Shown one piece after another: positions 1 through 9,156 of a stretch of DNA of 64,000 nucleotides. This stretch comes from Virgibacillus oceani. GTDB lineage: Bacteria > Bacillota > Bacilli > Bacillales > Amphibacillaceae. Within the stretch, counting starts at the first letter, position 1. Each line of letters opens with the position of its first letter. The stretch covers positions 434,001-498,000 of the forward strand of contig NZ_BMFR01000001.1 in NCBI RefSeq assembly GCF_014638995.1, given 5' to 3'. The notes under the pieces were generated by a model. It was not told the origin of the DNA. It saw only the letters and a program-made list of their open reading frames with translations, and ran no database searches. Position numbers and translations under genes: made by a program.

Positions 1-176
1 CAACGATAGATGTGGGAAACGCATTATATAAATCCTTTATGTACTTTGCGGGTGCAAAGGTAGCTGCAGTAATAAGCGGCGCCAAAGCACCAATAATTTT
101 GACCTCAAGAGCAGATTCTGCCGAGAGTAAATTATATTCATTATCATTAGCTTTATTATCATCAAAAACATTTTAG
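1..176 (+). CDS. ptb: Phosphate butyryltransferase, C-terminal end (partial)
   Basis: The reading frame is open from the window edge to a TAG at 174-176. The last 58 residues contain [20 protein letters not shown] followed by SAESKLYSL, the characteristic C-terminus of phosphate butyryl/acetyltransferases. The enzyme moves an acyl group from CoA to phosphate, feeding the butyrate kinase encoded two genes downstream. Position as first gene before bcd and buk matches the Bacillus bkd operon. The N-terminal part lies outside the window. Confidence 0.88.
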   Translation, partial: TIDVGNALYKSFMYFAGAKVAAVISGAKAPIILTSRADSAESKLYSLSLALLSSKTF

Positions 177-188
177 GAGGAAACATCA

Positions 189-1298
189 ATGAATAATAAC
201 TTGGAAATCTTTTCTTATATGGAAAAATACGACTATGAGCAATTGGTTTTTTGTCAGGATAAAAATTCTGGATTAAAAGCGATAATTGCTATTCATGATA
301 CGACATTAGGACCAGCTTTAGGCGGGACGAGAATGTGGACGTATGATTCAGAAGCGGATGCGATTGAAGACGCGTTAAGACTTGCCAAAGGAATGACATA
401 TAAAAATGCTGCAGCAGGATTAAATCTTGGCGGGGGGAAAACAGTCATAATTGGCGATCCTAAAAAAGATAAAAGTCCAGAATTGTTTCGGGCGTTTGGA
501 CGCTATATTCAAGGGCTAAATGGTCGCTATATTACTGCAGAGGATGTAGGTACGACCGTGCAGGATATGGACTTGATTCATATGGAAACAGACTTTGTTA
601 CTGGTATTTCTCCGGAGTTCGGATCATCTGGGAATCCCTCTCCTGTTACAGCGTATGGGGTTTATAAAGGTATGAAGGCCGCGGCCAAGGAAGCCTTTGG
701 AACTGATTCGCTGGAAGGCAAAACTGTTGCAGTCCAAGGTGTTGGAAACGTTGCCTATACCATGTGTGAATACCTGCATAAAGAAGGGGCAAACTTAATC
801 GTTACTGATATTAACAAAGAGGCAGTGAATCGTGCAGTTGAAGCTTTTGGAGCAAAAGCAGTTGACCCTGATGATATTTATAATGTCGACTGTGATATTT
901 ATGCACCTTGTGCCTTAGGTGCTACGGTCAATGATGAAACAATTCCACAATTAAAAGCAAAAGTTATTGCTGGTTCGGCAAACAACCAATTAAAGTCAGC
1001 TAAACATGGTGATACCATTCATGAAATGGGTATTGTCTATGCACCGGATTATGTAATCAATTCTGGAGGTGTCATTAATGTTGCCGATGAACTTAATGGA
1101 TACAATAAAGATAGAGCAATGAGAAAAGTTGAAACGATTTATGATAGTTTGCTAAAAGTCTTTGAAATCTCGAAACGTGATAATGTTCCAACATATGTTG
1201 CGGCGGATCGCATGGCCGAAGAACGGATTGAATCTATCCGTAACTCAAGAAGTCAATTCCTGCTCAATGGGCATCATACGCTTAGCCGCAGAAAGTAA
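189..1298 (+). CDS. bcd: Leucine dehydrogenase
   Basis: NAD-dependent oxidative deamination of leucine, valine and isoleucine to the 2-oxo acids used by the BCKDH complex encoded downstream. The protein is 369 aa, close to the family's usual 364-366. The Glu/Leu/Phe/Val dehydrogenase signature GLNLGGGK (residues 78-84) carries the catalytic lysine, and the Rossmann motif VQGVGNVAY lies near residue 182. A strong AGGAGG at 175-180 supports the ATG at 189. It lies 12 bases after ptb, so the two are almost certainly co-transcribed. Confidence 0.95.
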   Translation: MNNNLEIFSYMEKYDYEQLVFCQDKNSGLKAIIAIHDTTLGPALGGTRMWTYDSEADAIEDALRLAKGMTYKNAAAGLNLGGGKTVIIGDPKKDKSPELFRAFGRYIQGLNGRYITAEDVGTTVQDMDLIHMETDFVTGISPEFGSSGNPSPVTAYGVYKGMKAAAKEAFGTDSLEGKTVAVQGVGNVAYTMCEYLHKEGANLIVTDINKEAVNRAVEAFGAKAVDPDDIYNVDCDIYAPCALGATVNDETIPQLKAKVIAGSANNQLKSAKHGDTIHEMGIVYAPDYVINSGGVINVADELNGYNKDRAMRKVETIYDSLLKVFEISKRDNVPTYVAADRMAEERIESIRNSRSQFLLNGHHTLSRRK

Positions 1299-1327
1299 AG
1301 CTTTAATAAGCAACGGAGGGCAAAGGT

Positions 1328-2416
1328 TTGCAACAACAACTATTTCGAATACTGGTGTTAAATCCAGGATCAACATCTACGAAAATTGGTGTATTTGATA
1401 ACGAGAATTGCATTTTTGAAAAAACCATCCGGCATAATGCTGATGATATGAAACAGTTTAAACGGATTATTGATCAATATGATTTCAGGAAAAGAGTTAT
1501 TCTGGAACATTTGGATTATGAGGGTATAAACATATCCAAACTAAATGCTGTCTGCGGTCGTGGAGGGCTATTGCGGCCCATTGAAGGCGGAACCTATGAA
1601 GTTAATGAACTAATGCTCCAAGATTTAAAAATGGGATATAATGGGGAACATGCCTCAAATCTTGGGGGGATTATTGCACATGAAATAGCGAGTGGCTTAA
1701 ACATACCATCGTATATTGTTGACCCAGTTGTTGTTGATGAATTAGATGATATCGCCCGTTTCTCTGGTGTCCCTGAAATACCGCGAAAGAGTATTTTTCA
1801 TGCACTAAATCAAAAGGCGGTTGCAAGAAAGGCTGCCTTTGATTTAGGAGAAGCATATGAAAGTGTAAATCTAATTGTTACGCACATGGGTGGAGGTATT
1901 ACTGTCGGAGCCCATCGGTATGGAAAGGTTATTGATGTTAATAACGGCTTACATGGTGAGGGACCGTTTTCGCCAGAACGAGCAGGTACTGTACCAGCGG
2001 GAGATTTAGTTTCATTATGCTTTTCCGGACAGTATTATCGAGATGAAATAATGAAAAAGCTTGTTGGCAGTGGAGGGCTAATGGCGTATCTGCATACAAA
2101 TGACGCTGTGGAGGTAGAAGAACGGATTAAAAACGGCGATAGTTCTGCAATAAAAATATACGATGCTATGGCATATCAAATAGCTAAAGAAATAGGAGCA
2201 ATGAGTGTTACCCTGTCAGGGAGAGTTGATGCGATTGTTTTAACGGGTGGTCTAGCATATGGTAAAACATTTATAGAAATGATATCGGAGCGTGTAAATT
2301 GGATCGCTGATATAATTGTCTATCCAGGTGAAGACGAACTGCAGGCATTGAATGAAGGTACGTTACGGGTTTTACGTCATGTAGAACAAGCTAAGACCTA
2401 TCTAAAGAATGATTAG
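1328..2416 (+). CDS. buk: Butyrate kinase
   Basis: Acetokinase-family (ASKHA fold) kinase converting butyryl- or isobutyryl-phosphate plus ADP to the acid plus ATP, the partner of Ptb. The N-terminal phosphate-binding motif LNPGSTSTK and the internal HMGGGITV motif are intact, and the length of 362 aa is normal. The start is TTG at 1328, supported by GGAGGG at 1315-1320; no better in-frame ATG aligns with the conserved N-terminus. The gene lies between bcd and lpdV in the bkd operon. Confidence 0.93.
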   Translation: MQQQLFRILVLNPGSTSTKIGVFDNENCIFEKTIRHNADDMKQFKRIIDQYDFRKRVILEHLDYEGINISKLNAVCGRGGLLRPIEGGTYEVNELMLQDLKMGYNGEHASNLGGIIAHEIASGLNIPSYIVDPVVVDELDDIARFSGVPEIPRKSIFHALNQKAVARKAAFDLGEAYESVNLIVTHMGGGITVGAHRYGKVIDVNNGLHGEGPFSPERAGTVPAGDLVSLCFSGQYYRDEIMKKLVGSGGLMAYLHTNDAVEVEERIKNGDSSAIKIYDAMAYQIAKEIGAMSVTLSGRVDAIVLTGGLAYGKTFIEMISERVNWIADIIVYPGEDELQALNEGTLRVLRHVEQAKTYLKND

Positions 2417-2434
2417 AAAAAGGAGAATTAATGT

Positions 2435-3862
2435 ATGGCAAAAGAGTATGATCTTGTCGTTCTCGGAGGGGGAACGGGTGGTTATGTAGCAGCTATACGG
2501 GCTTCACAGCTTGGGTTAGAGGTTGCTGTAGTAGAAAAAGGAAAACTTGGTGGAACATGCTTGCACCGTGGTTGTATTCCTTCAAAGGCATTACTTCGCA
2601 GTGCCGAGGTCTATAGACAAACAGTGGAAGCTGAACAATACGGAGTAGAAACAAAAGATACGAAATTAAATTTTACAAAAGTACAAGATAGAAAAAGCAG
2701 TATTGTCAATACATTGCATCAAGGTGTCCAAGGATTAATGAAAAAAGGGAAAATTGACGTTTACGAAGGTTTTGGCAGAATTTTAGGGCCAAGTATTTTT
2801 TCACCAATGCCTGGAACTGTTTCTATTGAGTATGAAAATGGTGATGAAAATACGATGATTGTCCCTAAGAATGTATTGATTGCCACAGGGTCAAAACCAA
2901 AGTCGCTGCCGGGATTAGAAATTGATGGAGAATATGTAATGACCTCAGATGAAGCCTTGCAAATGGATAAATTACCAGCTTCGATCATTATTGTCGGTGG
3001 TGGAGTTATTGGAATTGAATGGGCATCTATGCTTGCCGATTTTGGTGTAGATGTTACTGTTGTTGAATATTTAAACCAAATCCTGCCAACTGAGGACGAA
3101 GCAATTGTAAAAGAAATGGAAAAGCTTTTAAAGAAAAAAGGAATTAAAATTGTAAAGAATGCAATGGTGTTGCCTGATACGTTATCTCTTGACAATGGGA
3201 TTAATGTAGAAGCGGAAATTAATGGAGAAAATAAAAGTTTTCAAGCGGAGAAAATGCTTGTTTCAGTCGGCAGAGAGGCAAATACAAAGAACATTGGTCT
3301 TGAGAACACTGATATCATAGTTGATAAAGGTGTCATTCAAACAAATCAATTTTATCAAACAAAAGAATCACATATCTATGCAATTGGTGATGTAATTGGT
3401 GGAATGCAGCTTGCACATGTTGCTTCTCATGAAGGAATTATCGCTGTTGAACACATGGCAAATAATATCCCGGAACCGGAACCAATTATATACGAGAACA
3501 TTCCAACATGTATTTACTCAAATCCTGAAATTGCGAGTGTTGGATTGACAGAAAAACAGGCAAAAGATAAAGGCTTAGACATTAAAGTTGGTAAATTTCC
3601 TTTCAAAGCGGTTGGCAAGGCACTTGTACATGGGGAATCTGATGGTTTTGTTAAAATTATTGCAGATAAAGATAACAATGACCTATTAGGTGTCCATATG
3701 ATTGGACCGCATGTAACTGACATGATTTCTGAAGCCGGCCTTGCAAAAGTTTTGGATGCAACTCCTTGGGAAATTTCAGAAAGCATCCACCCGCATCCAA
3801 CCCTGTCTGAAGTTATTGGAGAAGCTGCACTTGCAGTGGATGGCAAACAAATTCACGGTTAA
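2435..3862 (+). CDS. lpdV: Dihydrolipoyl dehydrogenase, E3 of branched-chain keto-acid dehydrogenase
   Basis: Flavoprotein that re-oxidises the dihydrolipoyl group of E2 and passes electrons to NAD. The FAD-binding motif GGGTGGY is at residues 11-17, the redox-active disulphide is in GGTCLHRGCIPSK (Cys42 and Cys47), and the NAD-binding motif GGGVIGIEWAS lies near residue 188. The C-terminal HPHPTLSE carries the catalytic His-Glu contribution to the dimer partner. The 475-aa length is normal. The position between buk and bkdAA identifies it as the E3 dedicated to this complex. Confidence 0.94.
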   Translation: MAKEYDLVVLGGGTGGYVAAIRASQLGLEVAVVEKGKLGGTCLHRGCIPSKALLRSAEVYRQTVEAEQYGVETKDTKLNFTKVQDRKSSIVNTLHQGVQGLMKKGKIDVYEGFGRILGPSIFSPMPGTVSIEYENGDENTMIVPKNVLIATGSKPKSLPGLEIDGEYVMTSDEALQMDKLPASIIIVGGGVIGIEWASMLADFGVDVTVVEYLNQILPTEDEAIVKEMEKLLKKKGIKIVKNAMVLPDTLSLDNGINVEAEINGENKSFQAEKMLVSVGREANTKNIGLENTDIIVDKGVIQTNQFYQTKESHIYAIGDVIGGMQLAHVASHEGIIAVEHMANNIPEPEPIIYENIPTCIYSNPEIASVGLTEKQAKDKGLDIKVGKFPFKAVGKALVHGESDGFVKIIADKDNNDLLGVHMIGPHVTDMISEAGLAKVLDATPWEISESIHPHPTLSEVIGEAALAVDGKQIHG

Positions 3863-3883
3863 TCAAAAGGAGGGACTTTAATT

Positions 3884-4876
3884 ATGTCTAAAAATCGTCA
3901 TGAAGGATTAGGTTTAACAGATGAACAAGTATTAGACATGTTTAAGACAATGCTTTTAGCTAGAAAAATCGATGAAAGAATGTGGCTGTTAAATCGTGCT
4001 GGAAAAATACCATTTGTTATTTCTTGTCAGGGACAGGAAGCAGCACAGGTTGGAGCATCGTTTGCATTAGATCGCGAACAGGATTATGTGGCTCCATATT
4101 ATCGTGATATGGGTGTTGTGCTTGCATTCGGAATGACTGCAAAAGACTTAATGTTATCTGGATTTGCTAAAAATGAAGATCCAAATTCAGGTGGACGGCA
4201 AATGCCTGGGCATTTCGGCCAAAAGAAAAATAGAATCTTAACCGGTTCATCCCCTGTAACTACCCAAGTTCCGCATGCTGTTGGTGTTGCCTTAGCAGCT
4301 AAAATGGAGAAAAAAGATATTGTTTCATTCGTTACACTAGGGGAAGGATCATCAAATCAAGGTGACTTCCACGAGGGGTTAAACTTTGCCGGTGTCCATA
4401 AATTACCAGTGATTACAATGGTAGAAAATAATAAATATGCCATCTCTGTTCCTATCGAGCGACAATTAGCGTGTGAAAAAGTATCTGACCGTGCACAAGG
4501 TTATGGCATGCCGGGGGTTACAGTAGATGGGAATGATCCGCTTGCCGTTTATGAGGCAGTAAAAGAAGCGCGTGATCGTGCCGTAAAAGGGGATGGACCC
4601 ACATTAATTGAAGCTGTTTCGTACCGATTAACGGCACATTCAAGTGATGATGATGACCGTCAATATCGTGAAAGTGAAGAGGTTGAGGAAGCAAAGAAGA
4701 AAGACTCCATTATAACGTTTGCCTCTTATCTAAAAGAAGTTGGGATCTTAACAGATGAAGTAGAAAAAGAAATAAATGGAGAAATCGGCAACCTTGTAAA
4801 CGAAGCAACAGATTATGCGGAAAATGCTCCATATGCAGATCCGGAAGACGCATTAAAATTTGTTTACGAAGCGTAA
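3884..4876 (+). CDS. bkdAA: Branched-chain 2-oxoacid dehydrogenase E1 alpha subunit
   Basis: Thiamine-diphosphate decarboxylase subunit. The ThDP/Mg signature begins with GEGSSNQGDFHEG at residues 153-165 and ends with ENNKYAIS near 181-188. The phosphorylation-loop region HSSDDDDRQYR is also seen. The protein is 330 aa. An AGGAGGG ribosome site precedes the ATG. The gene is followed at 15 bases by the E1 beta gene. Confidence 0.95.
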   Translation: MSKNRHEGLGLTDEQVLDMFKTMLLARKIDERMWLLNRAGKIPFVISCQGQEAAQVGASFALDREQDYVAPYYRDMGVVLAFGMTAKDLMLSGFAKNEDPNSGGRQMPGHFGQKKNRILTGSSPVTTQVPHAVGVALAAKMEKKDIVSFVTLGEGSSNQGDFHEGLNFAGVHKLPVITMVENNKYAISVPIERQLACEKVSDRAQGYGMPGVTVDGNDPLAVYEAVKEARDRAVKGDGPTLIEAVSYRLTAHSSDDDDRQYRESEEVEEAKKKDSIITFASYLKEVGILTDEVEKEINGEIGNLVNEATDYAENAPYADPEDALKFVYEA

Positions 4877-4891
4877 GGAGGGGAATTTACT

Positions 4892-5875
4892 ATGCCAGTA
4901 ATGTCATATATTCAAGCAGTTACAACAGCATTAAAAGAAGAAATGCAACGTGATGAAAAGGTATTTGTTTTAGGGGAAGATGTAGGGAAAAAAGGCGGAG
5001 TGTTCCGTGCTACTGATGGATTATACGATGAATTTGGCGAATACCGTGTACTTGACACACCGCTAGCTGAATCCGCGATCGCTGGTGTTGGAATTGGTGC
5101 TGCGATGTATGGAATGCGACCTGTTGCGGAAATGCAGTTTGCCGATTTTATTATGCCAGCAGTCAACCAAATTATATCAGAGGCATCAAGAATTCGTTAT
5201 CGTTCTAACAATGACTGGAATTGCCCGATTACGATTCGTGCGCCATATGGCGGGGGTGTACACGGAGCGCTTTATCATTCACAGTCTGTTGAAGCAGTAT
5301 TTGCCAATCAACCTGGGCTGAAAATTGTAATGCCTTCTACACCGTATGATGTAAAAGGTTTATTAAAAGCGTCTATTCGTGACAACGATCCAGTACTTTT
5401 CTTCGAGCACAAACGTGCATATCGTTTGTTAAAAGGGGATGTTCCGGAAGATGATTATGTTTTGCCAATCGGAAAAGCTGATGTGAAACGTGAAGGTTCT
5501 GATATTACTATTATTACTTACGGGCTATGTGTACATTTTGCCCTTCAGGCAGCAGAGAAATTAGCAGAGGAAGGCATCGATGCACATATTCTGGACTTAC
5601 GAACAATATATCCATTGGATGAGGAATCAATTATAGAGGCGGCTAAGAAAACTGGAAAGGTTCTTTTGATAACAGAGGATAATAAAGAAGGCAGCATCAT
5701 TGGAGAAGTAGCAGCAATCATCGCAGAGAATTGCTTATTTGATTTAGATGCACCGATACAACGGCTAGCTGGTCCTAACATCCCATCTATGCCGTATGCA
5801 CCAACAATGGAAAAATATTTCATGGTTAATCCAGATAAAGTAGAAAAAGCAATGCGTGAATTAGCTGAATTTTAG
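4892..5875 (+). CDS. bkdAB: Branched-chain 2-oxoacid dehydrogenase E1 beta subunit
   Basis: Partner of E1 alpha in the alpha2-beta2 heterotetramer. It has the transketolase pyrimidine-binding domain (LGEDVGKKGGVFRAT near the N-terminus, QFADFIMPA near residue 82) and the C-terminal transketolase domain (LDLRTIYPLD). The 327-aa length is normal. AAGGAGGGG upstream supports the ATG, and the gene continues the bkd operon without a gap. Confidence 0.95.
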   Translation: MPVMSYIQAVTTALKEEMQRDEKVFVLGEDVGKKGGVFRATDGLYDEFGEYRVLDTPLAESAIAGVGIGAAMYGMRPVAEMQFADFIMPAVNQIISEASRIRYRSNNDWNCPITIRAPYGGGVHGALYHSQSVEAVFANQPGLKIVMPSTPYDVKGLLKASIRDNDPVLFFEHKRAYRLLKGDVPEDDYVLPIGKADVKREGSDITIITYGLCVHFALQAAEKLAEEGIDAHILDLRTIYPLDEESIIEAAKKTGKVLLITEDNKEGSIIGEVAAIIAENCLFDLDAPIQRLAGPNIPSMPYAPTMEKYFMVNPDKVEKAMRELAEF

Positions 5876-5892
5876 ATAAAGGAGGACCCGCG

Positions 5893-7158
5893 ATGGCTAC
5901 TGAAAAAATTAACATGCCTCAATTAGGTGAAAGTGTAACTGAGGGTACAATTAGTTCATGGCTTGTTGGTGTCGGTGACAAAGTCAATAAGTATGATCCA
6001 ATTGCAGAGGTCATGACAGATAAAGTAAATGCCGAAGTTCCATCTTCTTTTACAGGGGTAATAAAAGAGCTTATTGCTCAAGAGGGTGACACGATTGAAG
6101 TTGGAGAATTAATGTGTTATATCGATTCGGAGGGGGGAACTAGTAATGAAAAAGATCCTGCTTCAGATAAAAAAGAAAAAATTGAAGAAAAAACGGAAGG
6201 TAACCCCAATGCCGATCAATCAATGAAAAAGCGCTATTCGCCAGCTGTATTGCGAATGGCGCAAGAAAATGATATTGATTTAGAACAAGTAAATGGTACA
6301 GGAAAAGGTGGACGTATTACTAGAAAAGATATAGAAAAAATTATCGCTTCTGGTGAAATGCCGAAACCAAATGTTGAACAGCCACTGAGAGAGGATGAAA
6401 TACACCGAGACCAAAGTAAAAAATCAACAGCACAAATACCGCAGCAAACAGCTCAATCAGGTGACATTGAAATTCCAGTTACCGGAGTTCGGAAAATAAT
6501 TGCACAAAACATGGTACGTTCCAAACAAGAGATTCCACATGCATGGATGACTGTTGAAGTTGATGTAACAGAACTGGTGAATTATAGAAATCAAGTTAAA
6601 AATGACTTTAAACAAAAAGAAGGATTTAGTCTTACATTCTTTGCTTTTTTTGTAAAGGCTGTTGCACAAGCATTGAAAGAATATCCACAGCTAAACAGTG
6701 CATGGGCAGGAGATAAAATTATTCAAAAGAAAGATATAAATTTATCTATCGCAGTTGCTAAGGATCAAGAGCTTTTCGTGCCTGTTATTAAACATGCGGA
6801 TGAGAAAAGCATCAAAGGAATTGCTAAAGACATTTATGAACTTGCAACAAAAGCTCGATCAGGTAAATTGACCTCCGAGGATATGCAAGGTGGTACATTC
6901 ACTGTTAATAATACTGGTTCTTTTGGGTCAATTCATTCAATGGGTGTAATTAATTACCCGCAGGCTGCTATTCTGCAAATTGAATCTATTGTTAAGCGTC
7001 CAATGATTGTAAATGATATGTTTGCTGCAAGGGATATGGTGAATTTATCTTTATCATTGGATCACCGGATATTAGACGGGCTTGTCTGTGGTCAATTTTT
7101 GGCAAGGGTAAAAGAAATTTTGGAAGGTATAAATAAAGACAATACAAACGTCTATTAA
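5893..7158 (+). CDS. bkdB: Lipoyl acyltransferase, E2 of branched-chain 2-oxoacid dehydrogenase
   Basis: Core of the multienzyme complex; transfers the branched acyl group to CoA. In order: lipoyl domain (residues 1-78; lipoylated Lys44 in MTDKVNAE), a charged flexible linker, an E3/E1-binding domain around 113-152 (RYSPAVLRMAQEN ... GGRITRKDI), a second linker, and the catalytic domain from about 195 ending in DHRILDG (His391, Asp395). Full length at 421 aa. Last gene of the bkd operon. Confidence 0.95.
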   Translation: MATEKINMPQLGESVTEGTISSWLVGVGDKVNKYDPIAEVMTDKVNAEVPSSFTGVIKELIAQEGDTIEVGELMCYIDSEGGTSNEKDPASDKKEKIEEKTEGNPNADQSMKKRYSPAVLRMAQENDIDLEQVNGTGKGGRITRKDIEKIIASGEMPKPNVEQPLREDEIHRDQSKKSTAQIPQQTAQSGDIEIPVTGVRKIIAQNMVRSKQEIPHAWMTVEVDVTELVNYRNQVKNDFKQKEGFSLTFFAFFVKAVAQALKEYPQLNSAWAGDKIIQKKDINLSIAVAKDQELFVPVIKHADEKSIKGIAKDIYELATKARSGKLTSEDMQGGTFTVNNTGSFGSIHSMGVINYPQAAILQIESIVKRPMIVNDMFAARDMVNLSLSLDHRILDGLVCGQFLARVKEILEGINKDNTNVY

Positions 7159-7333
7159 GGTAAATTTTGTTGCTTCACAGTTTACGTCTATAATGTAAAA
7201 GCAAAACTTTTTGGTAAATGTTCCTATATATTATTTCAGGTAAAATCTAAATAAATTGAAATCCGCGCTTATAATTGATAAGCTTGTGATAGGTTTTAAC
7301 TATACTTAATTAATATAAGGGGATGGATTTTAA

Positions 7334-7765
7334 ATGGATTTTAATCTGTTCATGAATGACGTTGTAGATGCAGCCAGAAAAGATATTAGGGAAGCTGGCT
7401 ATGAGGAGCTTACTTCACCTGAACAAGTCGATGATGCACTTAACCGTAAAGGTACAACACTTGTAATGGTAAACTCTGTATGCGGCTGTGCTGGAGGTGT
7501 GGCACGTCCTGCAGCAGCAAATGCTATACACTATGATAAACGTCCAGACCATCTTGTTACTGTTTTTGCAGGGCAAGATCGTGAAGCAACGGAAAAGGCA
7601 CGTGGATATTTTGAAGGATTCCCGCCGTCATCACCATCTTTTGCATTTTTAAAGGATGGAAAAATTGTTACGATGTTAGAAAGGCATGATATCGAAGGTT
7701 CTAGTGCAGTTGATGTAATAGGAAAGCTGCAGCATGTGTTTGATGAACATTGTGAGGAAATATAA
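7334..7765 (+). CDS. brxB: Bacilliredoxin, BrxB/YqiW type
   Basis: 143-aa DUF1094-type protein with the CGC motif in [15 protein letters not shown]. In Bacillus this family removes bacillithiol from S-bacillithiolated proteins after thiol stress. The start is ATG at 7334 after a purine-rich AAGGGGAT. The gene follows bkdB by 175 bases, as yqiW does in B. subtilis. That gap holds a -10-like TATAAT at 7189-7194 without a convincing -35. A hairpin terminator follows the gene. Confidence 0.9.
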   Translation: MDFNLFMNDVVDAARKDIREAGYEELTSPEQVDDALNRKGTTLVMVNSVCGCAGGVARPAAANAIHYDKRPDHLVTVFAGQDREATEKARGYFEGFPPSSPSFAFLKDGKIVTMLERHDIEGSSAVDVIGKLQHVFDEHCEEI

Positions 7766-7787
7766 ATAATAGATATTTCTAATGAAT

Positions 7788-7830
7788 ATGAGGCTGTCTC
7801 AGGTGGATTATCGGGTCAGCCTCATTTTCA
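7788..7830 (+). terminator. Rho-independent terminator after brxB
   Basis: Nine-base inverted repeat ATGAGGCTG (7788-7796) and CAGCCTCAT (7817-7825), followed by a T-rich stretch. The 20-nt loop is long, but the position after brxB and before an opposite-function membrane gene fits a terminator. Confidence 0.65.
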
Positions 7831-7871
7831 TATAAGTAATGTGCATGACTCTTGTAGGGGGAAATTATATT

Positions 7872-8861
7872 GTGAAAATTGGCTCTAGAACTGTTAAAAC
7901 TGCAATAGGTACTCCCATTGCTATTGTGCTTGCTCAATTAGTAGGTGTTACGAACTTTGTTTCTGCAGGTATTTTAACAATCTTATGCATCCAGCCATCT
8001 AGAAAAAGGTCCGTATTAAGTGCTTGGCATCGTTTTTTAGCCTGTACACTGGCAATTATTTTTTCTTTCGCGTTCTTTGAAACAATTGGTTATAATCCGA
8101 TTGTTGTCGGGTTAATGCTTGCTTTTTTTATACCTGCAACTGTTGTATTGAAAATCACACCTGGTATAGCGACTAGTTCCGTAATTATCTTACAATTGTA
8201 TGGTGCCGGACACATTTCGTTCAGGTTTATAATTGAAGAGTTTTTATTGATATTAGTCGGTGTTGGTACAGGCCTATTATTAAATTTATACATGCCAAGT
8301 TTAGATAATAAGTTAAAGAAACAGCAAATGAAACTGGAACAGAATTTCCAAATTATTTTAAAGGAAATTGCATTATACATAAGGGACAAAAATAAGCTAT
8401 GGGACGGCAAGGAATTGACAGAGACGGAGGAACTTTTACGCGAGGCAAATGATTTGGTTGATCGTGATCGGGAGAATCATATGTTACGTAACAAACATCC
8501 CTATCATGACTATTTTCAAATGCGGGCGAAACAATTTGAATTGCTGCAGAGAATGCTGCCTCTTGTCAGCAGATTGCCAAATACCGATTCACTATCTGAT
8601 AAGATTGCAAGTTTTTTTGAGGGACTATCAGATGCAGTACATCCAGGCAATACAGCGGTACTATTCTTGGAGAAATTGGATGAGTTATATAAGACGTTTA
8701 AACAAGAACCATTACCGGCAACAAATGAGGAATTTGAAACAAGAGCAAATCTATTTAGACTGCTTCATGAAATTGAGGATTATTTGAGATTGAAAAAGAA
8801 ATTTAAGGCTAGCGATGTCTCTTCTAAAAGAAAAAATAAAAAGACTGGAATAAAGCAATAA
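7872..8861 (+). CDS. Membrane protein of the ArAE/FUSC (DUF939) family, YqjA-like
   Basis: 329-aa protein with about four N-terminal membrane segments (residues roughly 15-130) and a cytoplasmic helical domain (about 130-300). This is the arrangement of the aromatic-acid exporter N-terminal domain plus DUF939 C-terminal domain. It is syntenic with yqjA of B. subtilis. An upstream in-frame ATG exists at 7839, but the GTG at 7872 with AGGGGGA at 7855-7861 gives the family's usual N-terminus (KIGSRTVKTAIGT). The transported substrate cannot be told from sequence. Confidence 0.8.
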   Translation: MKIGSRTVKTAIGTPIAIVLAQLVGVTNFVSAGILTILCIQPSRKRSVLSAWHRFLACTLAIIFSFAFFETIGYNPIVVGLMLAFFIPATVVLKITPGIATSSVIILQLYGAGHISFRFIIEEFLLILVGVGTGLLLNLYMPSLDNKLKKQQMKLEQNFQIILKEIALYIRDKNKLWDGKELTETEELLREANDLVDRDRENHMLRNKHPYHDYFQMRAKQFELLQRMLPLVSRLPNTDSLSDKIASFFEGLSDAVHPGNTAVLFLEKLDELYKTFKQEPLPATNEEFETRANLFRLLHEIEDYLRLKKKFKASDVSSKRKNKKTGIKQ

Positions 8862-8882
8862 GTTAATCCAGTCTTCCTTTTA
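8841..8882 (+). terminator. Terminator overlapping the yqjA-like stop codon
   Basis: AAGACTGGA (8841-8849) and TCCAGTCTT (8867-8875) form a nine-base stem, extendable by TAA/TTA inside, followed by CCTTTTATT. The 5' arm lies inside the coding region and the stop codon is in the loop. Confidence 0.75.
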
Positions 8883-8891
8883 TTCATAAAC

Positions 8892-9029
8892 CTATAGAAA
8901 CATTACCAAGCCTGTTGTAAGCGATGACAAAACCATTGCAAGAATCATAATATAGATAACAATCTTAAGTCTTCTTTCCCGTTTTGATCGCCTTCTTGGC
9001 GCCTGTTTTTTAATTTGTTTTGCAGCCAC
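8892..9029 (-). CDS. prli42: Stressosome-associated mini-protein Prli42
   Basis: 45-aa protein starting with GTG, preceded by GAAGGAGGAC. A highly basic N-terminus (PRRRSKRERRLK) is followed by one membrane helix (IVIYIMILAMVLSSLTTGL). This basic-plus-helix pattern matches Prli42, which in Listeria anchors the stressosome to the membrane through RsbR. The family is short and easily missed. The call rests on pattern and on the genomic neighbourhood next to yqjA. The stressosome genes themselves are not in the window. Confidence 0.7.
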   Translation of the reverse strand: MAAKQIKKQAPRRRSKRERRLKIVIYIMILAMVLSSLTTGLVMFL

Positions 9030-9156
9030 AATTTAGTCCTCCTTCTAATTCCCCCATACTACTTGTATTTTATCGTTAAAATAAACAATGGACAAGTATA
9101 AAAAAATAATTAAAAATAGAATTATAAAAAATTTTTTGGAATGGAGGCTATATCTG

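Noticed and set aside
2761..3195. 144-aa minus-strand frame
   Set aside because: Antisense shadow of lpdV; no family features.
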